Shown one piece after another: positions 24,583 to 35,212 of a stretch of DNA of 64,000 bases (the stretch's first letter is position 1; every line of letters starts with the position of its first letter). The stretch spans positions 59,910,316-59,974,315 of the forward strand of contig CM075768.1 in NCBI GenBank assembly GCA_037974665.1, given 5' to 3'. The notes below the pieces were generated by a model that made no database searches, was not told the origin of the DNA, and worked only from the letters and a program-made list of their open reading frames with translations. The stretch comes from Ehretia macrophylla (taxonomy: Eukaryota > Streptophyta > Magnoliopsida > Boraginales > Ehretiaceae). The translations under genes and the position numbers were made by a program.

Positions 24583-24600
24583 TCCCTGGCAACAACGCCA
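24583..24600 (-). other. Primer-binding site, tRNA-Asp type (nested element)
   Basis: Five bases after the 5' LTR end on the minus strand is TGGCGTTGTTGCCAGGGA. It matches the complement of the plant tRNA-Asp(GUC) 3' end (TGGCGCCGTTGCCGGGGA) with three mismatches, as in Athila elements. Confidence 0.8.
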
Positions 24601-24605
24601 AATTT

Positions 24606-26152
24606 TGATCGTGTCATTTTGCGCTCAAAAATAGTAAGATTAAATGATTGAAAATATTGCTTACCTTGAATTACTCCTAGTTGTGGCAAGTAGAGGGTCG
24701 ATCCACAGAGATTGGATTATCAAATTAATTTAAGTCCTTAATTTAGAATTATTTGACTATTTTCCGTCACGGATAAGTTTGATTAAGTCCAAAAGTCCAA
24801 AAGTACGGAAGTACGAAAAATTAAGTCCAAGAGATGTCCACAAAATGTCCAAAGATACAGTAGTAATAAGGTCCAAAAGTGAATTAAACAAATGTACAAA
24901 ATTGAAGAATTACAATACTTAATAATACAATGAAAATCCAAAGGGTTAATGATTCAGGATGGTTATAGCTCGGTATACTCAAGTACAAAGTTATTGATTC
25001 AGATTAAAAGTTAAGTCCTTTAGAAATAGGACTACAAGCTCCCACTACTGAAATGAACCTTTAATTACATAAGTGAGAATATTAATTAATTAACAATACT
25101 GGACGTGTTGTTATAACCTAACGATATCCAATCTCTCAATTAATCTTTCACTTATGTAATTTGGAGGTGCTGGTACAACCAAATAAGAATCCATCCGAGG
25201 TAGTCTCGTATTGCCACTGGTTTATAAAACCGGGCTTATATGTACATTCAATTAAATATAACATAACTACAAGTATATGTATAATTAATCAAAGAATACT
25301 TGGAAACCAAAATACGAGACTTTAATAAATCTGAATCAAAACATATGTACAAGAATAACCTCACACATACCACCCCGAATCTCGGGCCTAGTGTGCCATG
25401 ATAAACTTTAAAGTACACAAATTCATAACGAAAATCAAAATCAAAGAATACTTATCATGTTTGAACGGATTTTGGTAGACCGGTATAACTTTGATATGCT
25501 TATAGCTCACTAGACCCTCCCCTCGGGATTATAACTTTGTACACAAGTAAATAAAATAATTAACACACTCACAACTCACTTCAAACACAAGAATAACAGA
25601 AATTATGCTAGGAGAGAAAATGGTACACCATTGTTGCTGAAAATCTCGACTATTTATTAGCAAAAATTCAGGAGGGCGCTCGAGTGCGCCTTCTGCACTT
25701 TTGATTTTAATATTTTTTTTGTCATTTTCGGTCTGCACTCTGTAGCTCAATTGTCGGCCTTTTTCAAAAAGTAGCGCTCGAGCTCGGAAAAGGGGTGCTC
25801 GAGCGCTACTTTGACTGTGGTAGGTGAACTTTGACCGGTAAGGTTGACTTTGACCGTTGACCAAAAAGTTGACCATGTTTATTCCAAGGTTTTTCAGCGT
25901 CATGAATCCATTTTCGCACTCGGTTTGGCCAAATTCAATCTCAAATTGCTCGTTTTGAAGTTGTTCTACCATTTTCCTTCAGTGTTGCGCCGAATATTCG
26001 CTCCAAAAGTTGGTTTTTATGGTCATTTTTGCTCTTTCTTCTTTAAAACCTATATTGCACTAAATTTGTGTAAAATATACAATTAAGCTTGAAATAATAA
26101 TGCAATATACATAATTCAATGGGTTGAAGTTACTAAAAATATAAATTTATCA
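24606..26152 (-). repeat. 5' LTR of the nested Athila-like element
   Basis: 1547 bp with TG...CA ends. On the minus strand the promoter region runs: palindrome pair 25795-25808 and 25773-25786 (CGCTCGAGC forms), another palindrome at 25676-25690, then the TATA-like TAATAAATAG at 25650-25659, about 15 bp downstream. TTGACC-rich repeats (25830-25875) lie upstream of the palindromes. Confidence 0.92.
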
Positions 26153-26855
26153 CACTTGAGTGCGCCAAAACTGGTGCTCGAGCGCGCCTCAGAATCTTTC
26201 AGAAGCAGCGACGTGGCGCACGGCGATTGGACGAAGACATGGTGCGCTCGAGTGAGCCAAACGGGCGCTTGAGCGCGCCTCTGATTTTCTGTCTATAAAT
26301 AGACCCCCCCTCCAACAGAAAATTGTAATTAATTTTGGAATAGTGCTAATATTTTTGGTATGATTTCAAGTTAATTCTAGTTAGATTTTAGTTTTAGTTG
26401 TAGTTAATTAGTAGGATACGGGAGATGTCCCACCTAAGTGGTTCTTATTCGGAGAAATTTTGCCCGAATAGCTACTTTTATGGGAAAAGTCCAACCCTAG
26501 TAGTTATTATCCGGGGGAGGTTCTGCCCGAATAGATTTTAATAGGAAAACTTTAATTCAGAGGAAACTCATCCCTAGTAGTTCTTATTCGGGGGAAATTA
26601 GTTCCGCCGGAATAGCTACTTTGCGTTGGACCTTTGCTCAAATTTCAGGTATAAAAAATACGCGTTCGTCAATATGGATAAGCCTTTCTTGACTCTCTTT
26701 TATTTACATAACTTGTATTCATTTATGTCTGAGTAGATTGATATCTAGGGGTGAATATTGTAAATGATAGTATTTTAATATATGGTCTCGGATTTAGCTT
26801 ATTCAATTCATATTGCAATGTATGACTTGTTTTAATTCAGTATTCATATGTAATA
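26153..26855 (+). repeat. Outer element 5' LTR, segment 2 of 3 (with LTR promoter)
   Basis: Resumes the outer 5' LTR after the Athila-like insertion; CACTT (26153-26157) is the right target duplication. It carries the second and third palindrome pairs (26155-26197 and 26242-26280), an inverted CCAAT box GATTGG near 26225 and TATAAATAG at 26293-26301. TAATA (26851-26855) is the left target duplication of the solo LTR that follows. Confidence 0.88.
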
Positions 26856-29166
26856 TGTAAAACCCGACACGAGAGTTTATATATAATTATATTAATTATA
26901 TTGCATTCATATTATTTCATATGCATTGGCATCAATTATTTGTATTAATATTAATTATCGTGCATATTTATCGTTTTACGTGCCAAAATGTTCATTTTCG
27001 TGCATTTAGGAATTTTACGTGTCGTAGGCATTAATTGTACTTCAAATACGTCAAGAGTAGTAACTAATTAGTTGCAAATCAACCAAAATGGCAAACTAGT
27101 AGTACACAACATAATTGGAGGGCACTCTTGTAATTTGGCTCATTAGATATTTGCTCACCTAACTTACACTATTCTCTCCCACTTAAAACACACACAAACC
27201 CACTAATACACACACAAAAACACTACACACATACTCACACGTTTTCAGCACACACACACATACACACACAACAAGCTTGAAAAGAGAGAAAGATGCAGAA
27301 AAAAGGAAGAAGAAGGAGGAGAAAAAGCTTTGTCCAGCAATTTCTAGCCATTTTTGAGCTTGTCTTGCATTGTTGAGGTGAGGGATGTTTTGAAAAGTTT
27401 TTCTTAAAGTTCATTCTAGATGGGAATATGTATATTTGTTGATTATTCTTGCTCATAATGCATATACTATACGAAGAGTTTGAAATATGTATTTGAGAAT
27501 TTTGATGAGCTAAGGAGTTTGAATTTGAGGGGAGTGAAGTTCTATACATGTGTTAGTAGGATTGAATTGCTTGTAATATGTGAAAATGGAAGTCAAGAAC
27601 ATTAAGACTTAGTTGGTATTTTTGGTGTTCTTGTTGTTCTTGGTGTTCTTGTTGTTCTTGGTGAAATTATACTGAAGGATGTTTATAGCTTGTTAAGTTG
27701 TGATTTTTGGAGTTGTAGTTGGGTGAAATTTATGTTTAGTGAAATGGTTAAGAGATAGCTTTGAGTGGCATAGTAAAAGAAGCAAGAAAAGGAAAGTTCG
27801 TTCATTTGATGCACTGTAGCATTCACAAACAGATTTGGCACGACCGGAAGACCCCTAGTCCACTGGTCGACCGGTTGGAGGGGGGGTCGTCCGCTGGAGA
27901 GGCTTTTTGACAGCTTTGCGCAACAATTTTCCGGAAGCCATATCTCACTCAATTCAACTCCGAATTGAGTTCCGTTTAATTCTAGGACTATCTACTTTTG
28001 ATAAGCTTTAATTATAGACCAAAATTAGATTAATTCGGACTTAGGGACGTAGGTAATTTAACCAGTTAATTTGGACCAATGTTGTTTTGCTTGTTTCGCA
28101 TTTCCCTTGTTACTTAGAGTCGTCCAGTCCTAAGGGATTATTGCACCCTCCTTTGGTATGTGACTATTTTATGAACTATCTAGGGTCATGGAAAGCTTAA
28201 GTATGGGTTATATTCAATGTTTTTATTTGATCAAATGCTTGCATATGATGATTTATAGGAGGTAACCTACTTTGTTGCCCTCCTACAAAGGTTGTTTTAT
28301 ATCATGTGCTTGCATGTTAATAACTTTTGGCGCGACAATTGTAAACACAATTATGAGTATGGTAGCATTCGTTTCCCCTGGGTAGCATCAGGCTATCAGT
28401 CGGTCTCGACTACCATAGTCCTCGATGATTATCCGAATATCACCTAATGTTTGGAGTTGGGGAAAATGGATGAAGATTGACTCAAGGTCGGCCGTCTACA
28501 GCAACTGCAAAGAAAACTGTATCCTTTGGTATATGGTAAACCTACCTTCGCTCGGGCCATTGAGGACCTCTAAGGGTAGAGTAATGTGTTATTACTTGTT
28601 TAATTATTTCTTGTACTTAATTGCACTCAAGCATATCATGTTTTCAAGAGAGGCTTTCCAAATGTTGAAATGTTTGCAAAAACTACCAGAGACCATTAAC
28701 CCTCGCTGAGCTAAGTGTAGCTCATCCCTTTCATGACAATCTTTTAGGTGAGGCCGAACCTGAGCCAGGGACTCAAGTTGAGGGCGAGGCTTACTTATGT
28801 GATGAGTCGGACTTCTGCTTGTTGTGATCCTGGTTGCTTGTATAGTTGGATTTTTGGATGTTGATATCTATGTTAATATTGAACAATTACATGTATTGTA
28901 ATATTCTTTTGGATTTGGGTATATAACTAACCTGTGCAACGTATGGACAACTTGTGGCATGTCGTGCTGGTTGAAACTAGGCTTTGTAATTATGAGATAG
29001 GCTTATGGATGGTGGTGTGCCAACAGTTTTGGGCACCCCCTTTTTGAAGTTCCTTGCAGATTTATAAATGTTTAAGTTATGAATTAATGATTGTACAGGT
29101 TTATCTATCCTGATCAAGTCACGTTCCGGCATTGTCTTGGCAACGAGTCGGGGTCGGGGCATGACA
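26856..29166 (+). mobile_element. Solo LTR, 2.3 kb, chromovirus/Tekay-like, nested in the outer 5' LTR
   Basis: Begins TGTAAAACCCGACACG and ends GTCGGGGCATGACA, with target duplication TAATA/TAATG (26851-26855, 29167-29171). The 3' LTR of the outer element reads straight across this point near 34590, which proves an insertion. The 2311 bp contain no PBS, gag, pol or second LTR, so it is a solo LTR left by recombination. Long LTRs with TGTAAAACCC...GGGGCATGACA-type ends are typical of plant Tekay/Del chromoviruses. A GC-rich segment with the GGTCGACCGGT palindrome lies at 27837-27900. Confidence 0.85.
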
Positions 29167-29794
29167 TAATGCTTTTAAAGTAGATGTTATGAATACTTTA
29201 CTTTCGTATCATAATATTATACTTGTAGTTAATGTTATGATTGCGTCACTTTAGTGCCATATAATTGTTTTAATCATGAGTCTATAGGATGTACCATAAA
29301 CTCCATGAAACTATAGGTTGTATCATAGTTTCTATCTGTAAGGTTAATTCCTTAGTTTAGTTTGCCTTATTGTACTTGGTTAAAATAAGCTAAGTAGATT
29401 AACTAGGTCTATAGCTTTTAGCTTAACTGGGTGTATGCTTGTAGCTTAAGCCCTTGCAGAATTAGATAACTTAGATACTAAGCCTGTATTAATTGCCTCA
29501 TTTACATATTCTGACCCCTAAATCACTACCTCTCTTATCCATACTTAGTTAGTTTAACTTAAATAATTTAGTTAGTTTAATTTACATTTCCGCACGTTAC
29601 TCAAACTCCAATTGCGAACCTGTCACTTAAGCATTTTAAACATTTTCACACTACTTCACTAACTTAACTAACGAGCTTCCCTGTGGTACGATTCCGTACT
29701 CTAAGCACACTATACTACGAAGATTCGTGCACTTGCGGGTATTTTAACTTGGTCTATTTTGTACACTTTTCACACACCTACCTCGTAAGCATCA
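29167..29794 (+). repeat. Outer element 5' LTR, segment 3 of 3
   Basis: Last part of the outer 5' LTR, ending GTAAGCATCA at 29794. Collinear with 34587-35212 of the 3' LTR. By eye about 33 differences in 620 bp, nearly all transitions, as expected of methylated, ageing transposon DNA. Confidence 0.9.
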
Positions 29795-29800
29795 AGTTTT

Positions 29801-29818
29801 TGGCGCTGTTGCCGGGGA
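29801..29818 (+). other. Primer-binding site, tRNA-Asp type (outer element)
   Basis: TGGCGCTGTTGCCGGGGA, six bases after the 5' LTR end. It differs at one position from the complement of plant tRNA-Asp(GUC). The nested Athila-like element uses the same tRNA, which fits trans-mobilisation by that lineage. Confidence 0.85.
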
Positions 29819-30018
29819 AGCACAGTCTAGTATAGTTGTTGATAAAAGTATTATGTGAACTTGTTTAAAGTGTTGTAATTATTGTTTAAATTGTCTATAC
29901 TTGTTTAAATGTTGTAAATATTGTTTACATTTTCTATACTTATTTTAAAATTGTATAAATTATTGCTTGTATAATATTTTAGTTGCATAAAATGTTTGGG
30001 AAATTAAGATGATCGGAA

Positions 30019-31720
30019 ATATGATTCATTTTAATGTTTCGTCCGATCAATGGGCTTTTAATGAAACAATTCAACCCCCTATCCCAAATACATGTGAAGT
30101 TTGTTTTCAATTTGGGTATATCTTTGAAAATTGTCCCCAAAATCCCAAATTCTTTTAAAATCATGATTCTATTATTCAGGGTTATTTTTCAAAAAAAGAT
30201 TTGTACTCAAATGTATATAACCTGGAGTGGTAGAATCATCAAAATTCCTTTTGGGATCAAAATAATGCATCTTTTCTGCCTCAAAATTTTGAAAATATAT
30301 CTCAAAACCCTAACTTAAATTCCTCCAAGTTTTGCGAAAGCTTTCAAAGTAATTCTTTCAAACAAAACTTTTGTTATCCTAACTCGGCTGAATTTTCTTC
30401 TCTTGAACCAAACTTCGACGACAAGTTAGGCCAACTTGTCCAACTCTCTGAGTCCAACCACCAATCCATAGAAAGGCTACAAGACCAAATCGGTCAACTA
30501 GCCGAGAGCATAAACGGGTAGAAAAAAGACGAGCACTCTATTCAACCTGTCATTAGTTCACAAGACCAATATAGTTTCGTTCATCACGAAACTATCCAAA
30601 ACCAGGTTGTTGAGGAAATAGAAGTGTTTAAGGGAGATAATCAGGGTAGAGAGAATAACACTAGAAATGAGGTAGATAACATGTCTGAGGCACCACCCCA
30701 AGATGGCATAACCAACCATCACTTTGGCGTCAAGAAAATTTTTCTCAAAGCTTTGAAAGTCAAGTCCCTGCATCTTTTCAATTTGAATCTTTTGTTGACC
30801 CTATCCTTAATCTTTTCAAACAAAATGATCAACAAGATGATTTGATTGACTCTGCTCCTCCCGAATCCAATGACAAGTATGACCAACATTTTCATCTTGC
30901 CCAATCCAATGCTCATATGCTTCAATCTTTAGATCAACACATTTAGTCTGTTATGAGAACCTTTGATGAAATAACATGTGAACAGACTAATGATATGAGC
31001 AAGATTATTTGGGAGAAATCTGATAGGGAATATGAATTTGAGAAAAATGATGAAATGCCTCGTTTAGAAGGACAATATGACCTTAGTAATGTCATGACTC
31101 AACCCAACTCTGATTCCTCTTCAAGGAAGATGAGTGTACACACTTCCTTAGAGTTTTCACTCTTTCAGGACGAGTATATTGAGTCTACTTTCATTCCTGC
31201 ATCCTTCTTGACACCTGAAGAATATGTTAATGAGATTGACCGACCTTTGTATCTAATTGACCGAGAGAATGAGTCCAAAACTTCCATGCCTTTTTCAACT
31301 AATTATAACACTAAAAAGGAAGTTTCGACATCCATCATCTCTCTTATTGAAAGTCATGTCAGTTCTTCATTTGATGCGCCTTCTTCTGCTGTGCAACTCA
31401 CAACATTACCCAAGCAGGCACAATTTGGATTTGACCCATTTATGAACAATATGTTGCATACATCTTTTAACTTATGGGTTGACCAATTAGGACACACTGA
31501 TTTACAATATACTATGTCCCCTGATGACATAGTCATGAACATTCCCACACACAGCACATTGGGATGGAAATCGTCACCTTTTCTAGGTGACTTGGAAAAG
31601 GCATGTTCTGTAGGAAGAATGAGCCATCATTTGTTGCATGATCCTTTTCCATTCAAAATTTGTGCTAAAACGATTATCAGGCAATATGTGCCGAAGAGCT
31701 TTAAACATAGATTGCTCTAA
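30019..31720 (+). pseudogene. Degenerate Athila gag-like ORF of the outer element
   Basis: One reading direction spans the region with several stops (near 30157, 30230, 30520 and 30944) and a frameshift near 30715. Early on is TCEVCFQFGYIFENCPQNP, a zinc-knuckle-like C-x2-C-x3-G-Y-x4-C in which the usual His is Tyr. Then comes NVYNLEW-stop-NHQNSFWDQNNA, matching the Athila gag landmark YNPGWRxHPNFSW. A coiled-coil-like segment (QLSESNHQSIERLQDQIGQL) follows. The last 255 codons (30953-31720) are open and acidic, with no recognisable domain. No protease or polymerase motif is present. So this is a gag-only non-autonomous element; the open 3' part may have been kept for a reason or by chance. 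Confidence 0.7.
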
Positions 31721-31728
31721 CATTGGCG

Positions 31729-31890
31729 CCTGGCTGAGGGCGTAAAACTCAACACTACTAGGAGACAACCTAGATTCTTAAATGCTTTATTATTATGTGT
31801 GTTTATTTTCTGTCTATGTGATTTTTGCAGTCTGGCTGGAGACGATAAACTTAGTGCTACTAGGAGGCAACCTAGTGTTCTCTTTAATGC
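31729..31890 (+). repeat. Two copies of the conserved post-ORF block in the outer element
   Basis: The blocks at 31729-31785 and 31832-31890 share CTGGCTG-GA-GGCG/GACG-TAAACT...CTACTAGGAGRCAACCTAG. They are about 103 bp apart and are relatives of the block after pol in the nested element (18967-19001). A tandem duplication of a retained noncoding signal is the likely origin. Confidence 0.65.
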
Positions 31891-33448
31891 TTTGTTGATT
31901 GTTTAAATTTTTTTCATAACTCTAGAACCCCAGAAAAGAGTCTAAATGGTCTGGGTAGTTTATTTATTTGCTTTATGTATTAGTTATTTTCCTTGACCGT
32001 AATTCTTTTTACCCCCTCCCTTATACTATTTTGTATAGATTAACTATTATTTTTGCTATGTTAATGATAATCTATAAAATGTTTTGTCTACTAATCTTTA
32101 ATTGCATAATGATACATCTTTTGACAAAAGTTAGTGAAAAGTTTTGACATCAACATAGAAATCCTTCATATCAGGTGATATCTTTCCTTACTACATTTCC
32201 CTTTATTCTTGATCAACCTGCGTTGTAAAGTAAGCAAACCATAGGTTTGGGGATGTAGCATTTGTCATTATGTTATTACTTGCATATTACACTCTCACTG
32301 TATTACATTGTTATTTGCTCGAGGACAAGCAAAGTTTCGGTGTGGAGGTGCGTACATTTCATGAAACTATTTTTCAAAATATGCAAGAAATACAGTATTT
32401 TTGTTCATGAGAAGAGTAGTTTGCTACCTTACCTGTTTAAAGGAGTTGATTTAGATGATTTGAGAACCTGTGTTGTTAGCTATGTATTGTAAAAACTCTG
32501 AGGAAACTCTGTAAGAAAAACTTTGGGGTACTGTATTCATGAGAAAACCAGTTGTTCTTCTTTTCTTTAATTGATAGCTATATGATTATGAAAGGACTGA
32601 GATAGGATTACCGTTTGTTATGAGAACTTCTTATGATTGAAACCTAAACCCTTATGCTATGTCTGTACAGTATGTTATGTTACTCTGTCTGTATGTACAC
32701 TCTTAAAAAAGAAGAAAAAGAAAACGAAAAACAAAGAAAACGATGAAAAAAATAGAAAAAGGAAAAAAAGTTGTAGATACCTGTGTTGTTGAATAAAGTT
32801 TTGGTATAAATATGTTGTAAATCTCTAAGCACCACTATCCTAGACATTGTAATTTAGGATATGTGCTATAGTGTAAGGTTTCGAGCCTAGATATCTCGGG
32901 TGATTAAGGCACGTAGGGGTCCCTTTAAAACCTAGCAACCTCAGTCATAATGGCGGGGGATTGTTGGCCTTAAAACCCGCTACATGGGATATCCAGAAAG
33001 CAAAGGAAACTAAACACTATATAGAGATATTGTTAGTTGTACTTTTATATTTCTGGAAAATGTTAAAGGGTTAAGGCATGATCAAAAGTTTGATTGCAAA
33101 TAAAGGTGAGAATGTCAAAGTCTAATCTGTTTACAGAGTCTTGAAAGTTGGGAATTTGTTGAACTTAATCTGCTTAGTTTACTTATAAATATGTACTCCA
33201 AAGCTATCAATAGTCCATTTCCAATAAGAGTACCTATTTGAGAAAACTTTGTACAAATTTCTTTTTTTATGTTTATCAATAACTGCTGAATAGGTTTAAG
33301 ATAGTAGATTGTATTTCTCATGTTTCATTTTGGAAAATGTTTGACAATAAGATATGATAGATTATTTCATCTATTTTTTACTTGTAAATTTCTGCAAATT
33401 TCACTTTCACATCTGTTTTAAAGACAGTCTTGCTTGAGGACAAGTAAG
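31891..33448. other. 3' noncoding region of the outer element with an internal PPT-like copy
   Basis: No ORF of note. CTCGAGGACAAGCAAAG at 32318-32334 followed by TTCGGTGTGGAGGTG resembles the true pre-LTR sequence CTTGAGGACAAGTAAGG at 33434-33450. An A-rich stretch with GAAAAAG units is at 32705-32772. Confidence 0.55.
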
Positions 33449-33466
33449 GTTTAAGTTTGGAGATGT
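33449..33466 (+). other. Polypurine tract of the outer element
   Basis: GTTTAAGTTTGGAGATGT directly precedes the TG of the 3' LTR at 33467. The tract is partly degenerate in purine content, but its place is fixed by the LTR start. Confidence 0.65.
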
Positions 33467-35212
33467 TGATGTGACCGTATTTGTAGCACTCAAACCTTGG
33501 TATTTGTACTACATTTGCATCTTAACTTAGGAATAATTGCAACACTTTGATACTTTCAATGCAATGTAAGAAAATACCGGAAAGTGGAAGTTCAGACCCA
33601 AAAACGATCCAAAATGCAAGTCAAAAAGTGAAAAATGGGGAAACACGCGAAACGGTGAAAGAATGAAGCCGATAGAGACGGAATTTGGCTGAAACTAGCG
33701 TGTAATCAGACTCAGAATGTTGAAAATAGCTCGGAAACGCCTCGGTCAAAGCCCGATCAAAAGTCAAAATTCTAGCCCAAAAACTCAAACAAAAGGGCGC
33801 TCGAGCGCGCCCTCCTGGCGCTCGAGTGCCCTAGATCAGAATATTCCACCTTGTTCCAGAAGAAAACACGTGTCGCAAATTCAACGTTGGAGCATAAGCA
33901 TGCTCGAGCACGCCAAAACTGGCGCTCAAGTGCGCCTCAGAATCTTCCGGAAGTAGTGACGTGGCGCGCGGTGATTGGACAACGACACGGCGTGCTCGAG
34001 CGTGCCAAACAGGCGCTCGAGTGCTCCTCTAATTTTCTGTCTATAAATAGACCCCCTTTCCTGCCGAAAATTATAATTAATTTTGGAGTAGTACCAATAT
34101 TTTTGGTATAATTTCGAGTTAATTCTAGTTAGTTTTTAGTTTTAGCTGTAGTTAATTAGTAGGATACGGGGGAAGTCCCACCTAAGTGGTTCTTATTCGG
34201 AGAAATTTTGCCCGAATAGCTATTTTTAAGGGGAAAGTCTGACCTTATTAGTTATTATCTGGGGGAGGTTCTGCCCGAATAGGTTTTAATAGGAAAGCTG
34301 TTATTTGGGGGAAACTCATCCCTAGTAGTTCTTATTCGGGGAAAATTAGCTCCGCTCGAATAGCTACTTTGCGTCAGACCTCTGCTCAAATTTCAGGGAT
34401 CAGAAATACACGTTCATCAATATGGAGGAGCCTTTCTTGACTCTCTTTTATTTACATTTATGTCTGAGTAGATTGATATATAGGGGTGAATATTGTAAAT
34501 GATAGTATTTTAATATATGGTCTCAGATTTAGCTTATTCAATTCATATTGCAATGTATGATCTGTTTTAATTCAGTATTCATATGTAATGCTTTTAAAGT
34601 AGATGTTATGAATGCTTTACTTTCGTATCATAATATTATACTTGTAGTTAATGTTATGATTGCGTTACTTTAGTGCCATATAATTGTTTTAATCATGAAT
34701 CTATAGGTTGTACCATAGACTCCATGAAACTATAGATTGTACCATAGTTTCTATCTGTAAGGTTAATTCCTTAGTTTAGTTTGTCTTGTTGTACTTGGTT
34801 AAAATAAGCTAAGTAGATTAACTAGGTCTATAGCTTTTAGCTTAACCAGGTGTATGCTTGTAGCTTAAGCCCTTGCAGAATTAGATAACCTAGATACCGA
34901 GCCTATATTAATTGCCTCATTTACATATTCCGACTCCTAGATCACTACCCTCGTATCCATACTTAGTTAGTTTAACTTAGATAATTTAGTTAGTTTAATT
35001 TACATTTTCGCACGTTACTCAAACTCCAATTGCGAACTTGTCACTTAAGTATTTTAAACACTTTCACACTACTTCACTAACTTAACTAACGAGCTTCCCT
35101 GTGGTACGATTTCGCACTCTAAGCACACTAGACTACGAAGATCCGTGCACTTGCGAGTATTTTAACTTGGTCTATTTTGTACACTTTTCACACGCCCACC
35201 TCGTAAGCATCA
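33467..35212 (+). repeat. Outer element 3' LTR, uninterrupted
   Basis: 1746 bp, TGATGTGACCG...GTAAGCATCA. It is the intact reference that exposes both insertions in the 5' LTR. Right target duplication CTACA at 35213-35217. Confidence 0.92.
33795..34050 (+). promoter_or_regulatory. LTR promoter with three CGCTCGAGCG palindrome pairs
   Basis: Three pairs of GC palindromes lie at 33797-33829, 33901-33936 and 33989-34026, about 100 and 90 bp apart. Each pair is arranged as a CTCGAGC half, then GCC, a 5-8 bp gap, then GGCGCTC, so each can also fold as a hairpin. Between and after them are a perfect G-box CACGTG (33867-33872), an ACGTGGC ABRE-like word (33959-33965), an inverted CCAAT box (33973-33978) and TATAAATAG (34042-34050). 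TATA, CCAAT and G-box are established plant promoter words; the role of the palindrome pairs is inferred. Confidence 0.6.

Larger units (their letters stand above)
12169..26152 (-). mobile_element. Athila-like Ty3/gypsy retrotransposon, 14 kb, nested in the outer 5' LTR
   Basis: Near-complete element in reverse orientation. LTRs are 12169-13755 (3' LTR) and 24606-26152 (5' LTR), with TG...CA ends and target duplication CACTC/CACTT. Reading from the right on the minus strand: 5' LTR, tRNA-Asp PBS (24583-24600), gag, protease, RT, RNase H, integrase, a long noncoding stretch with an env-position ORF, polypurine tract (13756-13770) and 3' LTR. The RT motif FMDDFS, the gag motif YNPGxRDHPNFRW and the extra 3' ORF place it in the Athila lineage. 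Every ORF is broken by stops or frameshifts, so it is dead as sequenced. Confidence 0.92.
11749..35212 (+). mobile_element. Outer non-autonomous Athila-like gag-only LTR element (host of the nest)
   Basis: LTRs begin TGATGTGACCG and end GTAAGCATCA. Target duplications are CCACA (11744-11748) and CTACA (35213-35217), one transition apart. A primer-binding site complementary to the 3' end of tRNA-Asp lies at 29801. Without its two guests the element is about 7.16 kb: LTRs of about 1741 and 1746 bp and a 3.67-kb interior. The interior carries only a degenerate gag-like ORF; no protease, RT, RNase H or integrase was found. It must have been mobilised in trans, plausibly by an Athila relative. Over the last 620 bp of the LTRs I count roughly 33 differences, mostly transitions (about 5%). 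Confidence 0.88.

Noticed and set aside
26856..29166. Complete small retrotransposon rather than a solo LTR
   Set aside because: No primer-binding site, polypurine tract or second LTR copy within the 2311 bp.
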